From an uncultured Gammaproteobacteria bacterium (GTDB lineage Bacteria; Pseudomonadota; Gammaproteobacteria; GCA-001735895), in contig CAJXUC010000002.1 in the NCBI GenBank assembly GCA_913061315.1, positions 1 through 64,000 on the forward strand: a stretch of 64,000 nt of DNA, written 5' to 3'. Under the pieces are notes generated by a model. It worked only from the letters and a program-made list of their open reading frames with translations. It was not told the origin of the DNA and did not search any database. Of this stretch, positions 40,132 through 49,045 are shown piece after piece. The position numbers and the translations under genes were made by a program. The first letter of the stretch is position 1; every line of letters starts with the position of its first letter.

Positions 40132-41565
40132 TTAACTAAATATTTGTTGTGCCCAAAGCGATAGCTTGTTCAACAAGGCTTGTTCACGATCACCCTGTTC
40201 ACGCTGCGCAAGTGTTAATAGTTGATGCTGGAATTTTTCGACCGTTAATCCGTTGGCGTTGTCTTCATCAAGCATTCGGCTCTGGCAAAAACGTTGCCAA
40301 CGTAATGATTCGTCTGGCGTTAACGACTGTGGATAATTACGTGCCCGGTAGCGAAAAAATAATGTTTGTAAACGCTTATCCTGAAAGCAATCTTCTGACC
40401 AACTAGACAGCTCAATAGGCGTTGCAGCTAACACTTGGTTGCACACTAATCGATCCTGTTGACTGATAAATCCTTCGTATAGTGCACCGTCAGCGTCACC
40501 TGATGGATGATTTTTTACCTCACTATAAACATGAGTTAAACGCTTAATAATATTAGGGTCTGATAACAATAAATCTCGATTCACACGGATTTCATCCCAA
40601 TTAAACTGCCATTGATTGGCTTGTTTTTCATTCAATGTCGACACCGGCGCCAGTGCCGGCGACTTGTTTATATGTACACCTTTCAACGGCAATCGCTGCT
40701 CACCTTCAGCCAAATCAACGGTTCGGGTATATAACTTTTTTTGAATGTCTTCTGCGCTTAAGTTCAATAGGATTTCAGGGTTGAAACGCAAGTTATAGCA
40801 AATGATTTCATTAGAATTAGTGGGATTTGCGAGCAATGGAAGTATTGGGGCAAGACAGCCTTGATCAGCAGGGAACATACCGCTGACATGCAAAAGAATG
40901 TCGGGCTTAGAGAGATTTAGAAGCTCAGCGGCTTTATTTTTATTTCGAAGGTTAAAATAAAAGTCAAATAACTTAGGCTGCTTTCTTTTCACCAACTTTG
41001 CCAATGCAATAGTAGCCTTAACATCCACTAAAGCATCATGGGCACCTTGCTGCTCGATATCATTGGCTTGGGTTAAATCAGTTAACTTAAAGCTAGCGAC
41101 ACCCTTATCATTTATTGGCCACTGAATACCTTCTGGGCGAAGGGCGCGTGTTAATCGAAGTAAATCCAGAACATCCCATCGGCTATTACCGTTTTGCCAA
41201 CTATAGGCATAAGGGTCACGAAAATTACGATAAAATCCAAATCGGGTAACCTCATCGTCAAATCTGAGGTTGTTATAACCAACAATACAACTATTAGATT
41301 GACTCAATTCAGTGTGTATTAGCCTAAAAAAATCAGCTTCAGGAATACCCTCTGAACTGGCCAGTTGTGGCGTAATGCCAGTGATCAAGACAGCCTCAGG
41401 ATGCGGTAAAAAATCACTGGTGGGTTTAGCGTAAAGCATTAATGGTTCGCCGACAATTTCAAGGTTTTCATCCGTTCGAATACCAGCAAACTGGGCCACC
41501 CTATCAACTCGTGGGTTTGCCCCCCAGGTTTCATAATCATGCCAATAAAAACTTGCGTCTGCCAT
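40132..41565 (-). CDS. sbcB: Exodeoxyribonuclease I
   Basis: SbcB degrades single-stranded DNA 3' to 5' and takes part in recombination and mismatch repair. The 477-residue product begins with the DEDD-type exonuclease motif FYWHDYETWGANPRVDRVAQFAGIRT, continues with GYNNLRFDDEVTRF (about residue 98) and GAHDALVDVKATIALAKLV (about residue 175), and has the SH3-like and helical C-terminal domains (RARNYPQSLTPDE). Length matches E. coli exonuclease I. Confidence 0.97.
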   Translation of the reverse strand: MADASFYWHDYETWGANPRVDRVAQFAGIRTDENLEIVGEPLMLYAKPTSDFLPHPEAVLITGITPQLASSEGIPEADFFRLIHTELSQSNSCIVGYNNLRFDDEVTRFGFYRNFRDPYAYSWQNGNSRWDVLDLLRLTRALRPEGIQWPINDKGVASFKLTDLTQANDIEQQGAHDALVDVKATIALAKLVKRKQPKLFDFYFNLRNKNKAAELLNLSKPDILLHVSGMFPADQGCLAPILPLLANPTNSNEIICYNLRFNPEILLNLSAEDIQKKLYTRTVDLAEGEQRLPLKGVHINKSPALAPVSTLNEKQANQWQFNWDEIRVNRDLLLSDPNIIKRLTHVYSEVKNHPSGDADGALYEGFISQQDRLVCNQVLAATPIELSSWSEDCFQDKRLQTLFFRYRARNYPQSLTPDESLRWQRFCQSRMLDEDNANGLTVEKFQHQLLTLAQREQGDREQALLNKLSLWAQQIFS

Positions 41566-41740
41566 ACCTTACTCTTCAGTCAGTTGCTTGGAATTTTTCA
41601 GTGCACCTTTTTTAGGTGACTCGTTTAATAAAACTATCTAGGGTAGGTTATTTTACAAACCTATCGATCAGAAAAACATCATTCATCTTTTTAAATACAT
41701 TCGTAACTATCTGTTATTAGTAATTCACTGAAAGGATATA

Positions 41741-42081
41741 ATGGAGAAGCGGCTTACCCGACTGCTCAGCACCGCGACTCATCCTCCCCTTATCAAGACT
41801 GACAACAGTTGATTTATCCTGAATGCGCCTATGAATGGTCACAGGATGCCACTATTAATGCAAACTCTCTATCCGTATTAAAGACTCCAATGGTAATTTG
41901 CTAACGGATGGTGATACCGTGAGCATGACCAAAAGTTTAAAAGTAAGGGATTTATTTTAAACAGTTAAAGTCGGCACGAGGTTAAGAAACATTCGCCTCA
42001 TCATGACAACCATGATATGGACTGTAAAGTAAATGGCATCGGTGCAATGAAATTGAAATCAATGTTTTTCATAAAATGTAA
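41741..42081 (+). pseudogene. phnA: Decayed phnA/yjdM zinc-ribbon protein gene
   Basis: Pieces of PhnA (YjdM) can be read in order across three frames. After AAAGGA and ATG at 41741 comes a damaged first Cys pair. Then YQD-stop-QQLIYPECAYEWSQDA (41791-41850; family YEDGxxxICPECAYEW, TGA replacing Gly and Tyr replacing Cys), then IRIKDSNGNLLTDGDTVSM and KSLKV (41871-41945). Then VKVGTRLRNIRL (to about 42001), and finally DNHDMDCKVNGIGAMKLKS (42004-42063). At least three frameshifts and one stop separate them, and both zinc knuckles are damaged. The intact product of about 110 residues has an unclear role; despite the name it is not a proven phosphonate enzyme. Confidence 0.9.
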
Positions 42082-42364
42082 AATACTGAGCAAGCGACAT
42101 ATTGTTTAATTTTTTAGGTGCTCTATCTGCCACTTCGACATTGCCCGTCAGAGCTATGTTAAAGACAAAATGGGAAGCTGCCAAAAGTAACCGTAATCAA
42201 GGCTTGCTAAAAACTGGTGGATAAATCATTCAAACACTAGTTGAGCTGATTTCAAAATGATAGACTCATTGTTTATTTCTGATCATCATCCCAAATGGTC
42301 ATTCCTAATTATTCATTTCAATTACATATTTAATTCTTAATCAAAATCACTTCTTGGAGAAACC
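42082..42364. other. Gap after the phnA remnant, no gene seen
   Basis: There is no convincing reading frame. A 22-codon frame MLKTKWEAAKSNRNQGLLKT near 42158-42226 has no recognised relatives and may be debris. The last bases contain the ribosome site GGAGA of the FKBP gene. Confidence 0.5.
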
Positions 42365-42835
42365 ATGTCCTTAACTATTACCGATAACTTGGTCGTCAGC
42401 ATTACTTATACATTAACCAACGATGATGCGACGGTTCTTGATAGTACTGAAGAGTCGGGTCCAATGGACTATCTTCACGGTGGTGACAACATCATTCAAG
42501 GCTTGGAAGATGGCCTAGAAGGCAAGCAAGTCGGAGACAAGTTGAAGGTTCGCGTAGATCCAGAAGATGGCTATGGCGAGGTCTTTACCGAACTCATGCA
42601 GGTCGTTGACCTTGCTTCTTTCGAAGGCGTCGAGTCAGTCGAAGCAGGGATGCAATTTGAATCTGAAACAGATGAGGGTGAACTGGAAATAGTCACTATA
42701 AAAAGCGTAGAAGGCAATGAAGTCACTATCGATGCCAACCACCCTCTAGCCGGTGTTACGTTAAATTTTGATGTTGAAATTGTAGGTGTTCGAAAAGCAA
42801 CGGCTGAAGAAATTGAACATGAGCATGTTCATTAG
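42365..42835 (+). CDS. FKBP-type peptidyl-prolyl isomerase, SlyD-like
   Basis: This is a cytoplasmic isomerase and chaperone of the SlyD/FkpB architecture. The 156-residue product has an FKBP domain split by an insert-in-flap domain: TITDNLVVSITYTLTNDDATVLDST and LHGGDNIIQGLEDGLEGKQVGDKLKVRVDPEDGYG at the N-terminus, the flap about residues 70-120, then ANHPLAGVTLNFDVEIVGVRKAT. The tail EIEHEHVH is short and lacks the long His/Cys-rich metal tail of E. coli SlyD. GGAGA precedes the ATG. Confidence 0.95.
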   Translation: MSLTITDNLVVSITYTLTNDDATVLDSTEESGPMDYLHGGDNIIQGLEDGLEGKQVGDKLKVRVDPEDGYGEVFTELMQVVDLASFEGVESVEAGMQFESETDEGELEIVTIKSVEGNEVTIDANHPLAGVTLNFDVEIVGVRKATAEEIEHEHVH

Positions 42836-42849
42836 ATAAATCGTAACTA

Positions 42850-42896
42850 GCCGACCAGTCACGGTTATTCACATTGAGTAACCGTGACTGGTCGGC
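42850..42896. terminator. 47-nt near-perfect hairpin between FKBP gene and rhlE
   Basis: An 18-bp perfect inverted repeat (GCCGACCAGTCACGGTTA, 42850-42867, with its complement at 42879-42896) is extended inward by three more pairs and one G-T wobble, giving a 22-bp stem closed by CAT. It lies between two convergent stops with no U-tract on either side. It would fold in the 3' end of either mRNA and may be a shared terminator or stabiliser. Confidence 0.7.
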
Positions 42897-42902
42897 AATA
42901 AT

Positions 42903-44225
42903 TCAACCCGAGGCTTGCTTCGCCCTAGGGCTATTATTCCCAGAATTACCATTCACATTTGTATTGCCAGATCGCTGATTCCCTTGAGATCGATTACCCC
43001 CACCTGATCGTCCACCGCCATTATTCCAAACCTTTGCTTTCTTCGGTTTGTTCGATACTGGATTAGCGCTCAATCGTGTTTCGGGGACACTATGGTTAGG
43101 CTCAAATCCGTCAATCAGTTTGCGCGTTAATACTTGCTGAATCAGTTTTTCAATACCTGACAATAGTTTCACTTCATCAGCACTCACTAAAGATACCGCT
43201 TGTCCACTAGCCCCGGCTCGGCCCGTTCGACCGATACGATGCACATAGTCTTCTGGAACATTAGGTAAGTCAAAGTTAACCACATGAGGTAGTTGCTCGA
43301 TATCAAGCCCACGCGCAGCGATATCAGTTGCAACTAACACAGGAGTCTGACCATTTTTAAACTCTAACAATGCTTTAGTTCTGGCTGCCTGACTTTTATT
43401 GCCGTGAATTGCAGCTGAGCGAATGCCTCGACTATCAAGTTGTTTGGCTAGCTTATTAGCTCCGTGTTTTGTACGTGTAAATACCAACACCTGATGCCAA
43501 TCACCCTCTTGTATTAGTTGAGTTAATAAGGCTGATTTTTGTGCCTTATCAACGGGATGGACCAATTGTTCAACTAATTCGACAGTCGTATTACGGGGAC
43601 TAACTGAAATCTCAACCGGGTTATTTACCATACCTTTGGCGAGGCTTCGAATATCATTGGAGAAAGTTGCTGAAAACAGTAAGTTTTGACGCTTAGTCGG
43701 CAACTTTGCAAGAATTTTTTTAATGTCGTGAATAAACCCCATATCAAGCATACGGTCAGCTTCATCTAACACAAGCACTTCGACTTGGCTAAAATTGACA
43801 GCATTTTGGTTGTGCAAATCAAGCAATCTTCCGGGTGTAGCCACCAGTATATCGACTCCACGACGGAGCTTCATCATTTGTGGATTAATCTTTACACCAC
43901 CAAAAACTACGGCCGAGCTCAATGAAAGGTGCTTACCATAAGTAATGACACTCTCGTGAACTTGCGCTGCCAATTCGCGGGTTGGTGTTAATATCAAAGC
44001 ACGTATATGGTTCGATTTTGCCCTTTCACCTTGAGACAGGCGCTCTAAAATTGGCAAAGTAAAACCCGCTGTCTTACCCGTACCCGTTTGGGCTGCGCCC
44101 ATAACATCTTTGCCCTCGATAATAGCGGGAATAGCTTGGGCTTGAATCGGTGTTGGCGTATCGTAGCCATTGGCAGTGACAGCTTGAAGAATTGGGTCTG
44201 ATAACCCAAGAGAAGCAAAACTCAT
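42903..44225 (-). CDS. rhlE: DEAD-box RNA helicase RhlE
   Basis: RhlE is an ATP-dependent RNA helicase involved in ribosome assembly and RNA turnover. The 440-residue product has the Q motif ([14 protein letters not shown]), motif [31 protein letters not shown], and motif [12 protein letters not shown], then a low-complexity C-terminal tail rich in Gly, Asn, Ser and Arg ([20 protein letters not shown]) for RNA binding. It is preceded by an unusually long, repeat-bearing upstream region that may be a structured leader. Confidence 0.97.
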   Translation of the reverse strand: MSFASLGLSDPILQAVTANGYDTPTPIQAQAIPAIIEGKDVMGAAQTGTGKTAGFTLPILERLSQGERAKSNHIRALILTPTRELAAQVHESVITYGKHLSLSSAVVFGGVKINPQMMKLRRGVDILVATPGRLLDLHNQNAVNFSQVEVLVLDEADRMLDMGFIHDIKKILAKLPTKRQNLLFSATFSNDIRSLAKGMVNNPVEISVSPRNTTVELVEQLVHPVDKAQKSALLTQLIQEGDWHQVLVFTRTKHGANKLAKQLDSRGIRSAAIHGNKSQAARTKALLEFKNGQTPVLVATDIAARGLDIEQLPHVVNFDLPNVPEDYVHRIGRTGRAGASGQAVSLVSADEVKLLSGIEKLIQQVLTRKLIDGFEPNHSVPETRLSANPVSNKPKKAKVWNNGGGRSGGGNRSQGNQRSGNTNVNGNSGNNSPRAKQASG

Positions 44226-44264
44226 ATTGTTGGCTCTAAAAATATTGATTAAGGAAGTTGACTA

Positions 44265-44303
44265 AGAAAATCATCTCAGAAAATCGTCTCAGAAAATCAT
44301 CTT
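44265..44303 (-). repeat. Three tandem 13-bp repeats upstream of rhlE
   Basis: AGAAAATCATCTC, AGAAAATCGTCTC and AGAAAATCATCTT follow one another without spacers, 40-78 bases upstream of the rhlE start. They would be in the mRNA leader or promoter. Confidence 0.8.
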
Positions 44304-44365
44304 AAAATTAATAGCTGAACGGTATTGGTGTCGTGCGGCAAAAAATCGTGGACAACACAATTAAG

Positions 44366-44390
44366 TGCTGTAAAGGGATATCTTACAGCA
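44366..44390 (-). promoter_or_regulatory. Hairpin in the 460-bp region upstream of rhlE
   Basis: TGCTGTAA (44366-44373) pairs perfectly with TTACAGCA (44383-44390), loop 9 bases. A looser GCTC/GAGC pair brackets an A-rich loop near 44417-44437. The remainder of 44226-44684 has no gene; it is a candidate long 5' leader of rhlE. Confidence 0.4.
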
Positions 44391-44684
44391 ACTTGTGCTT
44401 GGGTGCTATTAACGCTGCTCAAAAAACAAAAATAGAGCTACTTTAATACTTCATTATGCGATTTTTCCTACTAAAAATAGCGTAATAACTTTTACAGTTA
44501 CTTATCACCAGATATGAGGTTACGCTGAAAGCGACGTGTAATCTATGTGTTCAAGCTTTAATAATTAAATCGTATAATAAATAATGCCTAGTGGCAGTTC
44601 AAAGAGAGGGTTTTGACGTTCTCACTCATTGAGTTTAGATTAAAGCCCATTAAGAGTCGCTTAGCTTTTATAAAATTTTTAAAA

Positions 44685-44987
44685 TTAAATCGAGTGACCA
44701 CAACGCCAGCATAACTTAAATGAAGCATCATTTTTCTCCTGACAGCCTCGACAAAACCAGTCGTCGCCGCAGGTATTTAAAACAATGTTTTTTAAAATAA
44801 TTTCGGCTCGATCAAACTGATCATCATCTTCAATCCAAAGCTCTGGCCAAGTATCAAACGTCGCTAGATCACCAGCGCCACCAGATGAATATTCATTCAT
44901 CACCATCGATTTAATACCCTCACCCTGCATGACATTTTTCAAATTAAAAATGATCATGCGATTTTCGTGGGTATAAAGTTTCTTCAT
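44685..44987 (-). CDS. DUF2007 protein with C-terminal RanBP2-type zinc finger
   Basis: The 100-residue protein has an N-terminal DUF2007 (ferredoxin-like, putative signal-transducing) domain beginning MKKLYTHENRMIIFNLKNVM and GEGIKSMVMNEYSSGGAGDL. Its C-terminus WFCRGCQEKNDASFKLCWRCG fits W-x-C-x2-C-x3-N-x6-C-x2-C of RanBP2-type zinc ribbons, with all four Cys, the Trp and the Asn present. The function is unknown. AAAGGA five bases before the ATG decides the start over an upstream TTG. It sits just downstream of djlA on the same strand. Confidence 0.88.
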   Translation of the reverse strand: MKKLYTHENRMIIFNLKNVMQGEGIKSMVMNEYSSGGAGDLATFDTWPELWIEDDDQFDRAEIILKNIVLNTCGDDWFCRGCQEKNDASFKLCWRCGHSI

Positions 44988-45014
44988 ATCCTTTCGATTC
45001 AACTACTGGGCAAG

Positions 45015-45803
45015 CTAAATGCCACGAGACTCTCGTATGAGCTCATAGGCACTTTTAATTTGCTGAGTTTTAGCTGTCGCATCTTTAATCATTTCGTCAG
45101 GCAAACCCTTGGCAACCAATTTGTCAGGATGATGCTGAGACATCAGACGTCGGTAGGCTTTTTTTAAGTCAGCATCACTAACTGATTTTTCAACACCAAC
45201 AATAGCGTAGGCATCTGGCAGACTAGATTGTCCTGATGACGCTTGACGCTGCCCACCAAAGCCAGCTTTGAGCATCTCTTCCATTCGTTTCAACTGCACT
45301 AATGGAATACCTAAACGTTGGCAAATATGCGCCAATACCTTTTCTTCTGACGGGTCCATTAAACCGTCGGCATAAGCGGCTTGAAGCTGTATTTCAAGGA
45401 ACATTTGAAGCAGCGTGGTTCGGCGCCTTAACTCTGACTTGAATTGGTCCAAAACCTCATCAATCGGAAAGTCATCTGATTTGCCTTCATTAAAAAGCTT
45501 CTTTGCAGATTCGCGCATTTCGCCATCTAACCCAAGCTGTCGCATTACTTCTTCGGCTAATCTGATTTCGTCTCGAGTAACCTTTCCGTCGGCTTTAGCA
45601 ATGTATCCCATGACAGAAAAAGTTGCAGTGAAAAACGCTGCTTGAACTCGATCTTGATTACCGCTACCTTTCCAGTCTGACTGTCCAATACCGGTCATGC
45701 CTCGATCAAAATTATGACCAAAGGCAACGCCCATTAATGCCCCCAAAGGTCCACCAACCATAAAACCAAATGCGCCACCCAGCGCCTTACCCCACCATGC
45801 CAT
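45015..45803 (-). CDS. djlA: Membrane-anchored co-chaperone DjlA
   Basis: DjlA is a DnaJ-like protein of the inner membrane that stimulates DnaK. The 262-residue product has an N-terminal glycine-rich membrane helix (GKALGGAFGFMVGGPLGALMGVAFGH), a TerB-like middle domain (FTATFSVMGYIAKADGKVTRDEI, about 55-165) and a C-terminal J domain (DAYAIVGVEKSVSDADLKKAYRRLMSQHHPDKL) with HPD at about residue 230. It is 27 bases upstream of the DUF2007 gene. Confidence 0.96.
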   Translation of the reverse strand: MAWWGKALGGAFGFMVGGPLGALMGVAFGHNFDRGMTGIGQSDWKGSGNQDRVQAAFFTATFSVMGYIAKADGKVTRDEIRLAEEVMRQLGLDGEMRESAKKLFNEGKSDDFPIDEVLDQFKSELRRRTTLLQMFLEIQLQAAYADGLMDPSEEKVLAHICQRLGIPLVQLKRMEEMLKAGFGGQRQASSGQSSLPDAYAIVGVEKSVSDADLKKAYRRLMSQHHPDKLVAKGLPDEMIKDATAKTQQIKSAYELIRESRGI

Positions 45804-45836
45804 ATTAAATACCCACCTAAGATTTACACTAATTGG

Positions 45837-46751
45837 TTATAAGGAGTTGACCGACTCGATCATGACTTGTTGTTGTATCAAATCAAAACCTTGAATACAA
45901 CAGACACCACCACCCCCATATTCAAATTCGACCCAGGTCATAGGTAGAAACGCATATTTTTCCATCATTGCTGCCTGTGAATTTCCAACCTCAATAAACA
46001 GGGCTCCGTGATCGCTTAAATAACTACCAGCCTGTGCCAGCATTCGATCAACTAATAATAAACCATCTTTACCGGCTGCCAGACCTAGAGCCGGTTCACA
46101 TTCGAATTCTGCCGTTAATGCACTCATATCTTCTGCATCAACATAGGGTGGATTACTGACAATAATATCAAACTGTTGTAACGGAATATCGTCAAATAAA
46201 TCGGACTGATAGAGCGTCAAATATTCATCGAGATCATGTTCACTTCGATTAATTGCCGCCACTTCGAGTGCCTCTGGAGAAATATCAGAGGCACAGACAT
46301 CGGCAGATTCAAATGCATATTGGCAAGCAATCGCAATACAACCACTGCCACTGCATAAGTCTAAGATTCGGTTAACTGGCTGACCACCAATCCAAGGCTC
46401 GAACTGGTTTGAAATGAGTTCAGCAATGGGTGAACGTGGCACCAATACACGCTCATCTACGTAAAATTTCAACCCACAAAACCAAGACTCGTGTGTGATA
46501 TAGGCTGCAGGCTGACGTGAGTTGACGCGTTGTTTTAAAATATCAAAGACTTGCTCACGCTCGACATCAGTGAGTTGACAATCCAAATAATTATCCGGCC
46601 AGTCGATAGGCAATGCCAGAGTATAAAGAATTAAATACCTGGCTTCGTCTAAGGCCGTAGTGAATCCATGACCAAAACTTAGGTGACGTCGATTAAATTC
46701 ACTGCTACCCCAGCGAATGAAGTCTCTAATAGTAAGCAACTTTTTAAGCAT
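45837..46751 (-). CDS. prmB: Ribosomal protein L3 N5-glutamine methyltransferase PrmB
   Basis: PrmB methylates a glutamine of ribosomal protein L3. The product, about 304 residues, has an N-terminal helical domain (TIRDFIRWGSSEFNRRHLSFGHG), the binding segment ILDLCSGSGCIAIACQYAF and the catalytic NPPYVDAEDM, then EPALGLAAGKDGLLLVDRML. VDERVLVPRSPIAELI distinguishes PrmB from PrmC. The start is uncertain: ATG (MLKKLLTIRD) is chosen, with a GTG five codons upstream and a Met 40 codons upstream as less likely options. aroC, which often lies next to prmB, is 13 kb away here. Confidence 0.95.
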   Translation of the reverse strand: MLKKLLTIRDFIRWGSSEFNRRHLSFGHGFTTALDEARYLILYTLALPIDWPDNYLDCQLTDVEREQVFDILKQRVNSRQPAAYITHESWFCGLKFYVDERVLVPRSPIAELISNQFEPWIGGQPVNRILDLCSGSGCIAIACQYAFESADVCASDISPEALEVAAINRSEHDLDEYLTLYQSDLFDDIPLQQFDIIVSNPPYVDAEDMSALTAEFECEPALGLAAGKDGLLLVDRMLAQAGSYLSDHGALFIEVGNSQAAMMEKYAFLPMTWVEFEYGGGGVCCIQGFDLIQQQVMIESVNSL

Positions 46752-46903
46752 TTCCAGATCAGACACGTTGAGTTTCAAACCAATTAAAATATAATGCGCT
46801 GATTCTACACTATTCAATCTGTAATCAAATAGAGTGCTGGTCGAATAACATCCAGATTTAGTCGTTAACAAAACGTTAAAACAACATTCAATCAGGTTTA
46901 AAC

Positions 46904-47524
46904 ATGAGAAGATCCGCTCCGTATATCATCGCAGTCGTTGCATTGGTGCTTGGCTTAGGTGGTTCTTGGTTTGCCCAAAATTCAAAGCCAATCAAACTTG
47001 AAGTAGGCCGCTGGTTTGGTGAGCAGGCGAGAACGCTGGTTGATTTTGAGTTACGCGACCAAAATAATCAGCCCTTTGGTGAAAAGCAGTTAAAGGGTAA
47101 ATGGAGTTTACTATTTTTTGGTTACACTCATTGCCCAGACATCTGCCCTATTAGCTTGCAAGCCATGGCAGAAATGATGAAAGCAATAGATGACAAACAT
47201 GTGCGTGAAGACCTCCAGGTTGCTTTTATTTCTGTTGACCCAGCCAGAGACACCCCAGCACTTTTAAAAAGTTATGTTGAATATTTTAATCCATCATTTA
47301 TTGGCGCCACAGCCGCCCTACCCGAGCTGAAAAAGCTAACAGCCTCTATTGGCATTGCTCACAAACTGGAAAAAAAAAGTGATGAGCAAGAGTCTTATTT
47401 AGTATCACATAGTGGCGCCATTGTTTTACTCAATCCACAAGCTGAATTTTCCGGATTGTTCAGCGCACCACATGATGCACTCGCTATGGCTCGCGACATG
47501 ACTAAAATAATTGAACACTACTGA
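46904..47524 (+). CDS. SCO1/SenC copper chaperone for cytochrome oxidase
   Basis: SCO proteins are membrane-anchored, thioredoxin-fold copper chaperones that help build the CuA site of cytochrome c oxidase. The 206-residue product has an N-terminal anchor (YIIAVVALVLGLGGSWFAQ) and FFGYTHCPDICPISL with the CxxxC copper motif, and VSHSGAIVLLNPQAEF with the conserved His. It leads a plus-strand set with a PCuAC-type chaperone and psd, and diverges from prmB. Confidence 0.95.
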   Translation: MRRSAPYIIAVVALVLGLGGSWFAQNSKPIKLEVGRWFGEQARTLVDFELRDQNNQPFGEKQLKGKWSLLFFGYTHCPDICPISLQAMAEMMKAIDDKHVREDLQVAFISVDPARDTPALLKSYVEYFNPSFIGATAALPELKKLTASIGIAHKLEKKSDEQESYLVSHSGAIVLLNPQAEFSGLFSAPHDALAMARDMTKIIEHY

Positions 47525-47587
47525 GCGACCTTAAAGATTTTTACTGAATGAACAAACTCAATTAATTTTTAACTCTTGGACCTACTC

Positions 47588-48004
47588 ATGAACCGTTTTA
47601 TCGCATTTATAACTTTTCTTATTATTTCTATGCCAAGTGTTGCCCAACCACTTCACGTGAGCGACGCCTGGATCAAAAATCTGCCTCCCGCTATACCAAT
47701 GCGCGCAGGTTACATGCAGTTGATGAATCATGACGCAAATGCTGCAACCATTGTTTCAATTAGTAGCGATGCCTTTGAAAAAGTCGAAATTCACCAAACC
47801 ATGAACATTGATGGGGTGATGAGCATGCACCCAATCAACACTTTGGTACTTGAGGCCAACGGAATGGTTTCGTTAAAACCAGGTGGTATGCATCTGATGC
47901 TAATGAAGCCAACCAGAGAATTGAAAATTGGAGACGAAATAGAAATCGTTCTTCAGTTTGATAATGATTCGTCACAAGTCATAATAATGACAGTCAAAAA
48001 ATAA
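47588..48004 (+). CDS. Periplasmic copper chaperone PCuAC
   Basis: PCuAC proteins deliver Cu(I) to the CuA site of cytochrome oxidase. The 138-residue product has a signal peptide (FIAFITFLIISMPSVAQP) and the copper site of the family, HxxM followed by Met-rich and His residues: VEIHQTMNIDGVMSMHPI and KPGGMHLMLMKP. The ATG (MNRFIAF) is taken over a TTG four codons upstream. The gene follows SCO1 by about 60 bases, consistent with a joint role in oxidase maturation. Confidence 0.93.
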   Translation: MNRFIAFITFLIISMPSVAQPLHVSDAWIKNLPPAIPMRAGYMQLMNHDANAATIVSISSDAFEKVEIHQTMNIDGVMSMHPINTLVLEANGMVSLKPGGMHLMLMKPTRELKIGDEIEIVLQFDNDSSQVIIMTVKK

Positions 48005-48019
48005 TTCGGGCACTGCGAT

Positions 48020-48907
48020 ATGGACAACAAACAGAAGGAAAAGCTAAAAGCCACACTATTTTGCGCTTTTCCTCATCATATGATGTCGCGCGCTGTGTAT
48101 TTTGCAACCCGTTTAACCAGTCCTAGAATTGCGCAACCAATGATTAATTGGTTTATTAAAAAATTCAATGTTGATATGAGCGAGGCTGAGTTTCCCGATA
48201 TCAAGGCCTATCAAACATTCAATGAATTTTTCACACGTCCACTTAAAATAGATGCACGTCCTATAGCAACGGGCGATAACATACTCGCCTGCCCTGCTGA
48301 CGGCACCGTATCAGAAACTGGATCTATTCATGACCATCAAATTTTCCAAGCGAAAGGTCATCACTACACGGTCAAGGAGTTAGTGGGTGGTGACGAAGTC
48401 CTCGCCTCTTTATTTAAAGATGGCCGCTTTGCCACGGTTTATCTAGCACCCTACAACTACCATCGAATGCATATGCCGATGGATGGTTTACTCAAAAAAA
48501 TGGTGCATGTGCCTGGTCGACTATTCAGTGTTGCACAGTGGACCGTTAGAAATATTCCACGTCTATTTGCTCGCAACGAACGTCTCGTTTGTTTATTTTC
48601 CACCGATGCAGGGCCGATGGTAATGGTGCTGGTTGGCGCAATAAACGTCGCAGCTATAGAGACCGTATGGAGTGGTTTGGTTACGCCGCCTAGGGGTAAG
48701 AAAATATCTAACTTCGATTATTCAGACACTCAAAAAAGCTATAAAAAGGGAGAAGAGATGGGTCGCTTTAATATGGGCTCAACAGTAATACTTTTAACCC
48801 CCCCTAATGTAGAGTGGTCACCTGAATTTGAGGCTGGGCTTGTGGTCAAAATGGGAGAAGCCATTGGGCGGTTCACTGTAGATGAAACAGCTTCGACTGC
48901 ACCCTAG
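48020..48907 (+). CDS. psd: Phosphatidylserine decarboxylase
   Basis: Psd converts phosphatidylserine to phosphatidylethanolamine. It is a pyruvoyl enzyme made by self-cleavage. The 295-residue proenzyme has YNYHRMHMPMDG, the preceding ACPADGTVSETG, and the cleavage region RFNMGSTVILL, in which the normal LGST is MGST (Gly-Ser intact). It follows the PCuAC gene by 15 bases. Length is normal; the C-terminus has a short polar extension. Confidence 0.96.
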   Translation: MDNKQKEKLKATLFCAFPHHMMSRAVYFATRLTSPRIAQPMINWFIKKFNVDMSEAEFPDIKAYQTFNEFFTRPLKIDARPIATGDNILACPADGTVSETGSIHDHQIFQAKGHHYTVKELVGGDEVLASLFKDGRFATVYLAPYNYHRMHMPMDGLLKKMVHVPGRLFSVAQWTVRNIPRLFARNERLVCLFSTDAGPMVMVLVGAINVAAIETVWSGLVTPPRGKKISNFDYSDTQKSYKKGEEMGRFNMGSTVILLTPPNVEWSPEFEAGLVVKMGEAIGRFTVDETASTAP

Positions 48908-49045
48908 AAAGCTTTGCGGCTAGTCATAAAAAAATTCCCTATCTATTAGCCCCAGTTTACGCATTCACTAGGAAATAATAGTCTAATGGTCAAGGTACAG
49001 CTTTAAACATGACTGCAGTTTTATGAGACCACCTTACAAATCAAC

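Noticed and set aside
42158..42226. Short frame MLKTKWEAAKSNRNQGLLKT after the phnA remnant
   Set aside because: Too short, no ribosome site and no recognisable family.
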